From Oceanobacillus halophilus (GTDB lineage: Bacteria; Bacillota; Bacilli; Bacillales; Amphibacillaceae): a stretch of DNA of 64,000 nt. Of the stretch, positions 25,712 to 35,311 are shown in pieces. The stretch spans positions 372,001-436,000 of the forward strand of contig NZ_RBZP01000002.1 of NCBI RefSeq assembly GCF_003628505.1, read 5' to 3'. The notes beneath the pieces are model-generated. The model was not told where the DNA came from. It was given only the letters and a program-made list of their open reading frames with translations, and did not search any database. The position numbers and the translations under genes are program-made. Position 1 is the stretch's first letter. Each line of letters opens with the position of its first letter.

Positions 25712-27157
25712 TTAAACTAATTTTATACCAATAAATTTAGAATCAGTCATCTCTTCAATAGCATATTTAACACCTTCTTTTCCAATCCCACTATTCTTCA
25801 CACCACCATATGGAATATGGTCATATCGACGTACAGATACCTCATTGATCCAAACTCCACCTGTTTCTATAGAGTCGGCAACTCGCATAGCACGGTTTAT
25901 GTCTCTTGTAAATACACCAGCGTGTAGTCCTAGATCTGTATCATTTGCAAATGCAATTACTTCATCTTCTGTCTTAAATGGTATGACACTTACGATAGGT
26001 GCAAATACTTCGGCACAGACTACTTTCATCTCCGGAGTTACATTAGCGATAACCGTTGGTTCTAATAGGGCACCTTTTCGATTTCCACCCGTTAACACTT
26101 TTGCGCCTTTAACTGTAGCTTCATTAATCCATGATTCAGCACGTTGAGCCGCATCTTCTGTAATCATTGGTCCCATTTCAGTAGATTCCTCAAGAGGATT
26201 ACCAAGTTCAAGTGTATTTACTTTTGCAACAAGTTTACCTAAAAATTTATCATAGACCTCCTCATGAACGTAGATGCGTTGTGCAGATACACATGCTTGA
26301 CCAGCAAATGTATACCCACCCATTGTTATTGCATTTACAGCATTATCTAAATCACCGTCTTCAAAAATAATATTGGGTGCATTCGAACCTAATTCAAGCG
26401 TTACCTTTTTTCGTTTTGCCATTTCATTAATCTTCCAACCAACCACACCACTACCTGTAAAAGATACTTTTTTAACTTTTGGATGTGTTACAAGTGGCTC
26501 TACTAACTCTTGTCCCGGACCCATCACAATATTTAATACTCCATTTGGCAATCCTACCTCTTCAAATAATTGATAAAGCATGACAGATGAAAACGGTGTT
26601 TTCTCTGCAGGTTTTAAAACAACGGTATTTCCTGCAGCAATTGCTGGTGCCACTTTATGCAAAACAAGATTTAACGGAAAGTTAAATGGTGTAATTGCAG
26701 CTACAACCCCTAAAGGGACGCGCTTGGTTATTCCAATTTGATTTTCTCCACCGCTTGCACTATCCATTGGTATTTGCTCACCGTAAATAGATTTTGCCCC
26801 TTCTGAGGAAAATCGTAACACTTGAACGGCTCGAGAAACCTCTCCACGAGCTTCACGTATCGGTTTTCCCGCTTCCAGTGCAAGAACCTCAGCAAATGTT
26901 TCGGATTTTGTTTCTAAAAGGTCTCCTGCTCTCCTTAAAATATTTGACCGTTCGTGTGCAGGCATTTTCTTCATCGTTTCTTGAAATACCTGTTCAGCAC
27001 ATTTCACAGCATCCTTCACATCATCTACTGTTGCACACGCAATTTTACCAATTATTTCTTGGTTATAAGGATTAATTACTTCTAGTTCGTTTTTTCCTTT
27101 TTTCCTTTCCTCACCATTAATAAATGATCCATAATAAAATGTTTTTACATCTAGCAT
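25712..27157 (-). CDS. NAD(P)-dependent aldehyde dehydrogenase
   Basis: The roughly 481-residue enzyme has the family motifs VTLELGSNAPNI (general-base Glu) and FAGQACVSAQRI (nucleophilic Cys). It also has the nucleotide-binding segment FTGSGVVGWKI and ITPFNFPLNLVLHKVAPA. It oxidises an aldehyde to an acid. Its closest style is the aldehyde dehydrogenases of lactaldehyde/succinate-semialdehyde type. The ATG at 27157 has GGAGG seven bases upstream, whereas the ATG at 27178 includes the ribosome site. It lies next to a lactonase and near a second aldehyde dehydrogenase (28038), with which it shares family but not close sequence. Confidence 0.9.
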   Translation of the reverse strand: MLDVKTFYYGSFINGEERKKGKNELEVINPYNQEIIGKIACATVDDVKDAVKCAEQVFQETMKKMPAHERSNILRRAGDLLETKSETFAEVLALEAGKPIREARGEVSRAVQVLRFSSEGAKSIYGEQIPMDSASGGENQIGITKRVPLGVVAAITPFNFPLNLVLHKVAPAIAAGNTVVLKPAEKTPFSSVMLYQLFEEVGLPNGVLNIVMGPGQELVEPLVTHPKVKKVSFTGSGVVGWKINEMAKRKKVTLELGSNAPNIIFEDGDLDNAVNAITMGGYTFAGQACVSAQRIYVHEEVYDKFLGKLVAKVNTLELGNPLEESTEMGPMITEDAAQRAESWINEATVKGAKVLTGGNRKGALLEPTVIANVTPEMKVVCAEVFAPIVSVIPFKTEDEVIAFANDTDLGLHAGVFTRDINRAMRVADSIETGGVWINEVSVRRYDHIPYGGVKNSGIGKEGVKYAIEEMTDSKFIGIKLV

Positions 27158-27209
27158 ATTCAGTCCTCCTCTATTCATCTTTAAATTATATTTATAATCT
27201 ATTTATCTA

Positions 27210-27992
27210 CTACTTTATTTGTACAGCAATACCATTAAGTTCTGTAGTGGGCGAACTAAACCTTTCCATTACTTTCGGGTCATGACCAGGTACAATTATA
27301 GTTGAATCATCACTTACTGATCGTACTAAGTCAAAGGCATCATACATCTTCGATAGCTCATGTACAATTGTGAATGGTCGATCTTCTTCAAAATTTGTAT
27401 AAAAATGACTTACATCTGATGTTAAAATAACATTCCCCTGTTCTGTTTGTACTTTTACAAATTGTAGACCTGGTGAATGTCCTCCTGCATTATATACGGT
27501 AATACCCGGCAAAATTTCCTTATGATCCGAAACAAAGGTAATTTTTCCTTTAAAGTTTTCCCTCACTAAATGGACAATATCTTCCACTTCTATTAAATGC
27601 TTATACTCTCCCCTAGACGCATGTTTGCCAGTCCAAAACGACATTTCTTTTTCTTGTATAACAAAGGTGGAATGAGGAAACTTCATTAAATTTCCAACAT
27701 GATCATAATGCATGTGTGTAAGAACAACGTATGGAACATCTTTTACTTCGATATCTAATTTTTCTAAGGTTTTAATAGGACATCTCAAAAAAGTTCTTCC
27801 TCTTTTATTCGCAATTGTTTCATTGAATCCCACATCAATAACTACTGTATATTCCTTAGATTTTGCTACCCATATAAAGTAGTCCATTGGCATGTAATAG
27901 TTCTCGTGGGCGTCATTACTTCCATGATAATGATTATTTGCAATGGCATCCCTTTCCGCATACTTGATTGCGTACACTTCGTACGTATTCAT
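27210..27992 (-). CDS. Metallo-beta-lactamase-fold lactonase, AttM/AiiA-like
   Basis: The 260-residue protein carries the dinuclear metal motif THMHYDHVGN (His93, His95, Asp97, His98). Further ligands are in GGHSPGLQ, TSDVSHF and VPGHDP. Length and spacing fit the N-acyl-homoserine-lactonase family, whose AttM/BlcC branch opens gamma-butyrolactone to gamma-hydroxybutyrate in a catabolic operon with a dehydrogenase and a semialdehyde dehydrogenase. The neighbours here (two aldehyde dehydrogenases and a hydroxy-acid dehydrogenase) copy that layout, so lactone catabolism is preferred over quorum quenching. The enzyme is cytoplasmic, as no signal peptide is seen. Confidence 0.82.
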   Translation of the reverse strand: MNTYEVYAIKYAERDAIANNHYHGSNDAHENYYMPMDYFIWVAKSKEYTVVIDVGFNETIANKRGRTFLRCPIKTLEKLDIEVKDVPYVVLTHMHYDHVGNLMKFPHSTFVIQEKEMSFWTGKHASRGEYKHLIEVEDIVHLVRENFKGKITFVSDHKEILPGITVYNAGGHSPGLQFVKVQTEQGNVILTSDVSHFYTNFEEDRPFTIVHELSKMYDAFDLVRSVSDDSTIIVPGHDPKVMERFSSPTTELNGIAVQIK

Positions 27993-28037
27993 CTTTCATC
28001 AGTCACTCCCTCTCCAACAGATAAGTTCAGCCTAACT

Positions 28038-29456
28038 TCATGATAAATCTATCACTACCATCTTCATTTCAGTCATTTCTGCAATTGCATACTTAGGACC
28101 CTCTTTACCAATCCCACTATTTTTCACTCCACCATATGGCATTAAATCAGCACGATAGGTACTTGCATCGTTAATAATGACTCCTCCAGTGTTTAATTTT
28201 TTCATTGCATACATTGCTGTTTGTATGTTTGAAGTATAAACACCGGATTGCAAACCATACTCACTATCATTCGCTTGAGCAATTGCATCTTTTAACTCTT
28301 TAAACGGCATAATTGTTAATACTGGTCCAAAGACTTCCTCACACACTACCTTCATTTTTGGTCTTACATTAGATATTATAGTTGGCTCAATAAACGCTCC
28401 ATCTTGACCACCGCCAACTAATACTTTCGCTCCATCTTTTACAGCTTCATCTATCCAAGCTTTCACACGATTAGATTCAGTTTGGCTAATTAATGGTCCA
28501 ATACCAGTTTTCTCATCCAAAGGGTCTCCAATTTCCACTTTCACTATCTCATCAACTAATTTATCGGTAAACTCTTTTAGAATATTTTCTTGGACATAGA
28601 TTCGTTGAGCTGAAATGCACGCTTGCCCTGCATTTGTTACCCCCCATTTCGCAATAGAAATCGCTGCTTTTTCTATATCAGCATCTTCACACACAATATT
28701 TGGAGAGTTATTCCCTAATTCTAGTGATACATTACGGAAACCACTTTGTTCTTTAATACTTTTTCCTACACTAGGGCTACCAGTAAACGTGTACTTACCA
28801 ATTCGTTCATCATCCAATAACCATTGACCAACTTTTGAACCAGACCCAGTAAGTAAGTTTACATAGCCAGAAGGAAGTCCAGCTTCAGTAAGAATATCAA
28901 ATAGTAAAAAAGCATTTAATGGCGTATCAGAAGATGGTTTCCAAACTACTGTATTTCCCGCAGCAATTGCTGGGCCTAATTTATGACAGGATAAATTAAA
29001 AGGAACGTTAAAAGGAGTAATAGCACATACAACTCCTATAGGGGCGCGCACGTAAAATCCAAACTTATTCTCACTTCCCGGACTACCAGTAAGTGGTACC
29101 AACTCTCCCCCTAGACGCTTCGCCTCTTCAGAAGAGAGAAGTAGAGTTTGCTCAGCACGATCTACTTCTACTCTAGCTTCATTTATGGTTTTACCAACTT
29201 CTGCAACAATCAACTTTGCTATTTCATCTTTTCTTTTTCCAACAATATTTGCAGCTCGATTTAAAATTTCGTATCGTTGATAAGGCGTAAGCGTATCATC
29301 TTCGAACGTTTTACTAGCAACATCAATTGCTTTTGAAACGTGGGTTTTATCAGCAATACTTACTCTACCAATTTCTTCATTTGTATACTTATTCCTAATA
29401 ATCATTGATTCTTCAGTAACAATAGACTCTTCACCAATTCTTAATCCATTAACCAT
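28038..29456 (-). CDS. NAD(P)-dependent aldehyde dehydrogenase
   Basis: The 472-residue enzyme shows FTGSPSVGKSIKEQSG, VSLELGNNSPNIV (base Glu), NAGQACISAQRIYV (nucleophile Cys) and the C-terminal YGGVKNSGIGKEG. It is related to lactaldehyde/glyceraldehyde-3-phosphate-type (GapN-like) and aldehyde dehydrogenases of catabolic clusters. It is adjacent to a 3-hydroxyisobutyrate-dehydrogenase-like gene, so oxidation of a semialdehyde made by that enzyme is a fair inference. AGGAG precedes the start at 29456 by about ten bases. Confidence 0.9.
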   Translation of the reverse strand: MVNGLRIGEESIVTEESMIIRNKYTNEEIGRVSIADKTHVSKAIDVASKTFEDDTLTPYQRYEILNRAANIVGKRKDEIAKLIVAEVGKTINEARVEVDRAEQTLLLSSEEAKRLGGELVPLTGSPGSENKFGFYVRAPIGVVCAITPFNVPFNLSCHKLGPAIAAGNTVVWKPSSDTPLNAFLLFDILTEAGLPSGYVNLLTGSGSKVGQWLLDDERIGKYTFTGSPSVGKSIKEQSGFRNVSLELGNNSPNIVCEDADIEKAAISIAKWGVTNAGQACISAQRIYVQENILKEFTDKLVDEIVKVEIGDPLDEKTGIGPLISQTESNRVKAWIDEAVKDGAKVLVGGGQDGAFIEPTIISNVRPKMKVVCEEVFGPVLTIMPFKELKDAIAQANDSEYGLQSGVYTSNIQTAMYAMKKLNTGGVIINDASTYRADLMPYGGVKNSGIGKEGPKYAIAEMTEMKMVVIDLS

Positions 29457-29488
29457 GATTTCATCACTCCTATTTTTTTTATAATTTA

Positions 29489-30406
29489 TTACTTTACTTC
29501 AGTTACTTTCTTACCAACTTCTACTCCTGCCCATTCCTCAAAAAACTTAATGATTGCTGTACTATCAGAACCTTTTTCACTTCGATTAAGTACGTAACGC
29601 CAAAAGTGTGCAATATGTTGACCTAGAAACATTGGCATCTCGATATATTCAGCTAGTTCCATACAAAGTTTTATATCTTTATACACTAAATCTGTTGAAA
29701 AACCATAATTAAACTTACGGTTGATAATAGACTGTTTAAACTTTGTTTCAGTTGCAGAATTCCTGCCAGTACTTACATTGAAAATATCAATCATTTTGTC
29801 TGGATCCAAACCTGCTTTTACTCCTAGTACAACTGCTTCAGATGTTATTGCAAGTGCTGCAGAAGATAAAAGGTTGTTAATAACTTTCATAACTTGAGCT
29901 TGGCCAATTTTGTCGCCAACATGTAATACCTTCTTGGCTAAATGTTTCAGCAGCTCATAGCATTCTTCAAATAGATAATGTTTTCCAGCAATCATAATAG
30001 AAAGGGCTCCATCTTTTGCTCCAGGAACACCACCACTAACAGGGGAATCCAGCACCTCAATCCCCTTTGATATTAATATATCTCCGACTTTTTCAGATAC
30101 TTCTTGACCAGTTGTAGATAAATCGATGTAAACTTTTACTTGGCTACCCTCAACAATTCCATTTTCACCTGTCGCTACTTCTTCAACCACTTTCGGTGTA
30201 GGTAAACTCACCAATAGGATATCAGCTTTATTTGCAACATCTGCTGGACTATTAGCAGTTTCTATATATGGGCCAGAAAATTGATTTAGAACCTCATCGT
30301 TAATGTCATAAAGAACCATTTCATATCCTGCATTAATAAGATGTGTAGCCATATAGTACCCCATATTTCCTAACCCTATAAAACCAATCACTTTCTTTTT
30401 ACTCAT
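29489..30406 (-). CDS. 3-hydroxyisobutyrate dehydrogenase / 2-hydroxy-3-oxopropionate reductase family protein
   Basis: The 305-residue beta-hydroxyacid dehydrogenase has the NAD(P) motif GFIGLGNMGYYMATHL near the N-terminus, SPVSGGVPGAKDGALSIM (substrate loop) and VMKVINNLL with the catalytic Lys. The family interconverts hydroxy acids and semialdehydes (3-hydroxyisobutyrate, tartronate semialdehyde, gamma-hydroxybutyrate). GGGGGAG precedes the ATG. It lies between the GntR gene and an aldehyde dehydrogenase, so it likely feeds that enzyme. Confidence 0.88.
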   Translation of the reverse strand: MSKKKVIGFIGLGNMGYYMATHLINAGYEMVLYDINDEVLNQFSGPYIETANSPADVANKADILLVSLPTPKVVEEVATGENGIVEGSQVKVYIDLSTTGQEVSEKVGDILISKGIEVLDSPVSGGVPGAKDGALSIMIAGKHYLFEECYELLKHLAKKVLHVGDKIGQAQVMKVINNLLSSAALAITSEAVVLGVKAGLDPDKMIDIFNVSTGRNSATETKFKQSIINRKFNYGFSTDLVYKDIKLCMELAEYIEMPMFLGQHIAHFWRYVLNRSEKGSDSTAIIKFFEEWAGVEVGKKVTEVK

Positions 30407-30426
30407 TTTATCTCCCCCTTTAATTT

Positions 30427-31077
30427 CTAAGTGAATATATTTTCCAGAATGGAAATGCCTCTTGTTTTTTTCGAAAGAAGTATAGTAGAAACTGTATTTA
30501 TATCCTTATTTTTTATCCCAAATATGATGTCTTTATACTCTATCACTGACTTTCTTAAACTAATCGGATGTGACAACGTTAAGTAACGAAAAGTAGTCCA
30601 TCGTAAATTAAGATTTTTGTAAATATCGACTAGAAGTTTATTTTTTGAGAACTCTATTAACTTCAAGTGTAGTTCTTCTACTAGTTCATGAAATTTTTTT
30701 ATTTCTCTTTTTTCAATGATAGTTTCCATGTCGACAAGTAATTTTTCCATATATTCAATGTCCTTCTTATTATTCCGCTCAATCCCCTTTATCAAAGCAA
30801 ACTCTGTTAAGTTATATACGACATCATATAAGTCGTTGATCTCATCTATTGAAATCGCCTTAACTCTAACACCTCTTCTAGGGATTTTTTCTACAACTCC
30901 TTGATTTTCAAGAATAAATAAGGCTTCTCGAACAGGTGATCTACTTATATTAAAATATTCAGTTAGTTCTGTTTCAACTAATCTTTGTCCAGGTTCATAA
31001 TATCCCTCTGCAATTTGGCTAGCTACCGTTTCCGCTATTTTTTTAGCTAATGTACTTTTATCGAGATTATTCTTCAT
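30427..31077 (-). CDS. GntR-family transcriptional regulator (FadR/FCD type)
   Basis: The 216-residue protein has an N-terminal winged helix (YFNISRSPVREALFILENQG is the recognition region) and an all-helical FCD ligand-binding C-domain with metal-site residues (His in VEELHLKLIEF). It probably senses an organic acid and represses the lactonase/dehydrogenase operon that follows it. An inverted repeat at 31103-31133 lies just upstream of its start and could be its own operator. AAGAAGG precedes the ATG. Confidence 0.85.
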   Translation of the reverse strand: MKNNLDKSTLAKKIAETVASQIAEGYYEPGQRLVETELTEYFNISRSPVREALFILENQGVVEKIPRRGVRVKAISIDEINDLYDVVYNLTEFALIKGIERNNKKDIEYMEKLLVDMETIIEKREIKKFHELVEELHLKLIEFSKNKLLVDIYKNLNLRWTTFRYLTLSHPISLRKSVIEYKDIIFGIKNKDINTVSTILLSKKTRGISILENIFT

Positions 31078-31102
31078 TGGTCTTACCTTCTTTAAATTTA
31101 TT

Positions 31103-31133
31103 TATGATAACACTTACCTCTTAAGCTATCATA
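31103..31133. promoter_or_regulatory. TATGATA...TATCATA inverted repeat, candidate GntR operator
   Basis: The half-sites TATGATA (31103-31109) and TATCATA (31127-31133) face each other 17 bases apart. They lie 25 bases upstream of the regulator gene start. A third TATCAT occurs at about 31142. Autoregulation by the GntR protein is inferred. Confidence 0.4.
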
Positions 31134-31179
31134 TAATAATATTTATCATGCTCTATAGCGGGTCAGTTTTATATATTTG

Positions 31180-32496
31180 TTAATCTGCTCCAACCGAAGG
31201 CAACCACGTGACAATTTCAGGGAATATAATAATAATAATCACACCAACTAAACTTATCGTAATAACCCCAATAACTGACTTGTATATTTCCTTCATCGAG
31301 ACATTGCTAGGTATGACACCTCTAATGACAAATAATAATAATCCAAAGGGAGGTGTAATATTTCCAATTCCTAAACAAATCAATACTAAAAGACCAAACC
31401 AAACAAGATCGAATTCCAGAGCAGTAACTACTGGTATATATAATGGTGTAGTAATCATTAAAATAGAGATAGGTTCAATGAATGTTCCTAAAATTAAGAT
31501 AATTAAAAGCATACCAATTACAGATACAAGAGGATCAACGTTTAAAGATAACACTGCATCCACTAGCCCTCTTGCTGCACCTGTAAAAGCAATTAATTGG
31601 CTGAAACCAGCAGATGCTGCAAGGATTAATAGAATCATTCCACTAACTTTTAAAGTACCTAATATGGATCTTTTCAAGACATCTACAGTTAATCTTCCAT
31701 AAACTATAGGTAATAATAAAGCACCTAGAGCCCCTATTGCCGCTGATTCAGTTGGAGTTGCAAACCCTGAAAATATTAACCAAACTACTAAAACGATTAA
31801 TCCCATTAGAGGAACTGCATCAAATACTAGTGAACGAAGTTTTTCATTCCAACTTGTTTTATCTACATCATAGACAGGAGCAACCGAAGGATTAAATATT
31901 CCTAGCGCCATAAAGTAAATTATCATTAAAACTGCTAGTAAAATTCCTGGAATTACTCCACCGATTAATAAGTCTCCTACAGAGATTCCTCCAAGTCCTC
32001 CCAAGAGAATAGCTGTAGTACTTGGTGGAATAATTGTCGCTAATGCTCCCGCACCAAGTATTGGCCCTACAGACATCTTTAGATGATAGCCTCGTTTTTC
32101 CATTTCTGGAGTCATAGATGAACCAAGCATTGCTGCATTTGCTACTGCTGAGCCACTTAAAGCCGAGAATAGTGTGCCAGCAGCCATTGTTAATATACTC
32201 AAACGACTTGGGAGCCTTCCCATCCACCTAGAAAGAACATCGATTAATTTCATTACAAGCCCTGAGTGGAATAAAACTTCGCCCATTAAAATAAATAACG
32301 GTATTGGTGTTAAAGAAAAGCTTCCTAAGGATTCAAATGCACTTCGTACAAATGTTTGTAATCCACCGTCCAATCCAATAAATAATATTGTCAATATAAT
32401 ATTTACTGCTATAAACCCAAAAGCAACGGGAAAACCTGTCAAAATAAATAGCATTAATAATACAAAAAATAGTGTTATCACTATGTACCATTCCAT
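31180..32496 (-). CDS. TRAP transporter large permease (DctM-type), system 2
   Basis: The 438-residue protein has about 12 membrane segments. It shows DctM motifs: LTMAAGTLFSALSGSAVANA, GALATIIPPSTTAILLGGLG, FATPTESAAIGALGALL and GNITPPFGLLLF. It is the ion-coupled subunit of the second TRAP system, with the DctQ gene (32541) and the DctP gene (33223) upstream. It lies directly before the GntR and oxidoreductase genes of region B, so it probably imports their substrate. AAGGAGG precedes the ATG. Confidence 0.92.
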   Translation of the reverse strand: MEWYIVITLFFVLLMLFILTGFPVAFGFIAVNIILTILFIGLDGGLQTFVRSAFESLGSFSLTPIPLFILMGEVLFHSGLVMKLIDVLSRWMGRLPSRLSILTMAAGTLFSALSGSAVANAAMLGSSMTPEMEKRGYHLKMSVGPILGAGALATIIPPSTTAILLGGLGGISVGDLLIGGVIPGILLAVLMIIYFMALGIFNPSVAPVYDVDKTSWNEKLRSLVFDAVPLMGLIVLVVWLIFSGFATPTESAAIGALGALLLPIVYGRLTVDVLKRSILGTLKVSGMILLILAASAGFSQLIAFTGAARGLVDAVLSLNVDPLVSVIGMLLIILILGTFIEPISILMITTPLYIPVVTALEFDLVWFGLLVLICLGIGNITPPFGLLLFVIRGVIPSNVSMKEIYKSVIGVITISLVGVIIIIIFPEIVTWLPSVGAD

Positions 32497-32540
32497 GCAT
32501 ATCCCTCCTTACATTCAACCCTATCTGTTATGTAAATAAT

Positions 32541-33107
32541 TTATCTAGCTTGTATCTCTGGTACATCTATATCGATATTCGCCGTAGTTTTAAAAGTCAA
32601 CAATTCCTTAATAAGTAGTAATAAAAACCGTATAGTTAAGAAAAATGTTCCAATAGCCAAAGGAAGTAATAATAAATATTCTGGCCATGGAATGTTATCT
32701 AACAAAACAACTCCACGACTATAACTACTTAAAGTTACTTTTAAGCTGTACCAAAAGAAAATAAACGAAGCTATTGCTGATACTGCAAATATAACACAAT
32801 TCATAAACTTAAGAACTTTCCCCTTCAGTATCCCAAGAATTAAATCAACCTTAACATGCCCGTCATGTTTTAGGATCCAAGGTGCTGCTAAAAATACCGA
32901 GTAGACCATTAAATATCCTGCAAAATCATTTGTCCATATTACTGGTGCATTAAGCACTTCTCTTGAAAAGACTCCATATACAATACTCAACAACATAAGA
33001 AAAATACATGTTGCAGCAATGATTAACATTATCTTTTCCGTAAAAGTTATTATTCTGTCCAAAAAAGAATAGCTCCTGAATAAACCACTTTTATTATCGG
33101 TACTCAT
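32541..33107 (-). CDS. TRAP transporter small permease (DctQ-type), system 2
   Basis: The 188-residue membrane protein has four hydrophobic helices and the DctQ-typical segment LAAPWILKHDGHVKVDLI. The ATG at 33107 is chosen because AGGAGGG stands just ahead. A longer frame to 33203 would run through a strong hairpin and has no ribosome site. It pairs with DctM (31180). Confidence 0.88.
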   Translation of the reverse strand: MSTDNKSGLFRSYSFLDRIITFTEKIMLIIAATCIFLMLLSIVYGVFSREVLNAPVIWTNDFAGYLMVYSVFLAAPWILKHDGHVKVDLILGILKGKVLKFMNCVIFAVSAIASFIFFWYSLKVTLSSYSRGVVLLDNIPWPEYLLLLPLAIGTFFLTIRFLLLLIKELLTFKTTANIDIDVPEIQAR

Positions 33108-33167
33108 TATATCCCTCCTAGAAAGGTATTCTTTGTATGCCTTGGTTTTAAGGAAGGTAATCATTAA

Positions 33168-33202
33168 TGTTACATGAGTATTATTAAAATACCCATGTAA
33201 CA
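33168..33202 (-). terminator. Hairpin between TRAP binding-protein and small-permease genes
   Basis: TGTTACATGAGTATT and AATACCCATGTAACA form a 15-base stem with one mismatch and a five-base loop. It lies between the DctP stop and the DctQ start and has no U-run. It could be a partial terminator or an mRNA-stabilising structure giving more binding protein than permease. Confidence 0.6.
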
Positions 33203-33222
33203 ATTAGTACATTCCCTTTTGT

Positions 33223-34233
33223 TTACTTTCTAAAATATTTCTCTAATTCATTGATGTCACTATTAATCTTTGTCTCTAACCATTCCCAAGAATTTTCTAA
33301 AGCTATTTCTTTAAACTTCTCACTATCCTTCAATTCAATAAATTCAGCTCCATTTTCCTCTATTTCTTTGTGTTCATCCTCAATTACTTTTTCAACACCT
33401 TTAGCCATTTCAAAGTAAGATTCAACAGCAGCTTCACTAACAATTTCTTGCAAATCAGCTGGCAGTTCAACAAAAGTATTAGAATTGATTAAGATTAATA
33501 AATCATTAGTATTAAAATCGGGAACAACTTGATATTTTAATAACTCTTGAACACCTATATCCGTAACGGAATAGTTTGCCCAAGCAAACCCATCAATCAT
33601 CCCTCTTTCTAGTGCAGAATAAATATCCCCAGCTTCCATTGAAATTACATCAGCACCTAAGCCTTCTAACAATGGTGTGTATGTTGCAGTTCCTCTTATC
33701 GACAATCCTTCAAAATCTTCCGTAGACTCTACCTTATCATTTAGATAAATCGAGTATTTACCCTTAGCTGCTCTTCCTAGTAGTTTTACACCCATTCTTT
33801 CTTCATGAATTTCACTTAGATATTCAAAACTCCCTTTTTCTAGTTCTTCTTCATATGTTAATTCAGTAAAGTTAGACACTAATGCTTCAGGAACATTCTC
33901 TGAATAATATGAACTAAAAACCCAACTCATATCAATTGAACCGTTACTTACAGCTGATCCTTGGTTAAATCCAGGAATGGCTTCGGGACCACCAACATGT
34001 TCAATTTGAATTCTACCTTCACTTTTTTCCTCGACAATATCTTTAAAAATCGGGAATCCATCCATCTGGTTATTTGTTAAATCTAACGCAGTAGCAACTC
34101 TAAGGTTATATACTTCCTCATCTGACCCACCTTTTGAACTAGCATCACCAGCACAGCCAACTAGTAATATTGAAAGTGAAATTGTTATGGCAATTAAAGT
34201 CGTATTAATTTTAAAGAATGATTTCTTTTCCAT
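33223..34233 (-). CDS. TRAP substrate-binding lipoprotein (DctP-type), system 2
   Basis: The 336-residue protein begins with a signal peptide ending in the lipobox LLVGC (Cys27). The DctP fold follows: FEGLSIRGTATYTPLLEGLG holds the carboxylate-binding Arg, and MIDGFAWANYSV forms the lower binding region. It delivers an acid to the DctQM pair downstream. GGAGAGG precedes the ATG. The gene lies just after the decayed alcohol dehydrogenase. Confidence 0.9.
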   Translation of the reverse strand: MEKKSFFKINTTLIAITISLSILLVGCAGDASSKGGSDEEVYNLRVATALDLTNNQMDGFPIFKDIVEEKSEGRIQIEHVGGPEAIPGFNQGSAVSNGSIDMSWVFSSYYSENVPEALVSNFTELTYEEELEKGSFEYLSEIHEERMGVKLLGRAAKGKYSIYLNDKVESTEDFEGLSIRGTATYTPLLEGLGADVISMEAGDIYSALERGMIDGFAWANYSVTDIGVQELLKYQVVPDFNTNDLLILINSNTFVELPADLQEIVSEAAVESYFEMAKGVEKVIEDEHKEIEENGAEFIELKDSEKFKEIALENSWEWLETKINSDINELEKYFRK

Positions 34234-34280
34234 TTAATCCTCTCCTTTTCATATCTTCATATTTAAATATTTAATTACTA

Positions 34281-35311
34281 CTAAAATTTTATGATTATTC
34301 TAGATGACTCTCCTATTGATAATCTATCAAATCCTTCATTAATTTCATCTGAAGTTATAAAATCTGGTAATAATTTATCAACCGGTAACCTACCTTGCTT
34401 AAATAATTGAATAGAATTCGGAATATCTCTAGTTGGTATACAACTACGGTAGTCCTGTAGTTACAGTTGTTCCGCCACGCTTAGTAATGGCATATGCCAA
34501 TTCCATTGCAGGTACAATACCAGCAGTTTCAAAAGTATAAACAAGTCCTCCACCAGTTACTTCTCTTATTTTCCCCACTACATTACAATCATTTGAATTA
34601 AATGTGTGTGTAGCACCGAGTTCTATCACCTGTTCCAACTTATTATCGTTTATATCAATAGCAATAATTTCACCTGCACCAGCTGTTACTGCTCCAATAA
34701 GTGCACTTAATCCTACGCCTCCAAGCCCTACTACAGCTACAGTATGACCTAATCTAATCTTTGCGGTATTGACTACTGCACCAACGCCAGTAATAACTGC
34801 ACAGCCAAATAAAGCTAGCTTTTCAAATGGAATTTCCTTATCAACTTTCACTAGTGAGTTTTGCGATGACAGAACATACTCTGAAAAAGCAGAGACTCCT
34901 GTATGATGGTTTACATCTTCAGTTACTGTATACAGTCGTATTTCTCCACTAATTAACGTCCCAGCGTAATTAGATTCAGCCGCTGGCTCACATAAAGCTT
35001 GGCGACCTTCCTTACAGGGTAGACAATGTCCACAACTCGGAACAAAAACACATGCAACATAATCACCTTTCTTAAATGATGTTACTCCATCACCTACCTC
35101 AACTACAATTCCTGAAGTTTCATATCCTAGCGCTATAGGTCTAGTCTGCTACCATTAATAACTGACAAATCAGAGTGAAATAGACTTGCAGCTATAATCT
35201 GAACCAATACTTCACCATGTTGAGAAGGCTCTAATTGCTATGTTTCGGCCGACTTTCTTCATATGGTGACTCAACTCACGATTTACGTAATACAGCTGAC
35301 CTTACTTCCAT
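34281..35311 (-). pseudogene. Decayed zinc alcohol dehydrogenase, copy of the gene at 23577-24701
   Basis: The whole region can be aligned by eye with the intact alcohol dehydrogenase. The C-terminal end SSRIIIKF matches FSRIIITF. The middle VGLGGVGLSALIGAVTAGA and the cysteine loop are kept. About 90 bases are missing near 34440, and further frameshifts and stops break the N-terminal half (35130-35311). Only an internal 135-codon stretch (34444-34851) is open. It is a duplicate that has lost function. Confidence 0.8.

Noticed and set aside
27210-27992. Quorum-quenching role for the lactonase
   Set aside because: The family allows it, but the neighbours are catabolic dehydrogenases and no signalling genes are near.
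32541-33203. 220-codon version of the second DctQ gene
   Set aside because: The extra N-terminus runs through a 15-base hairpin and lacks a ribosome site; ATG 33107 has AGGAGGG.
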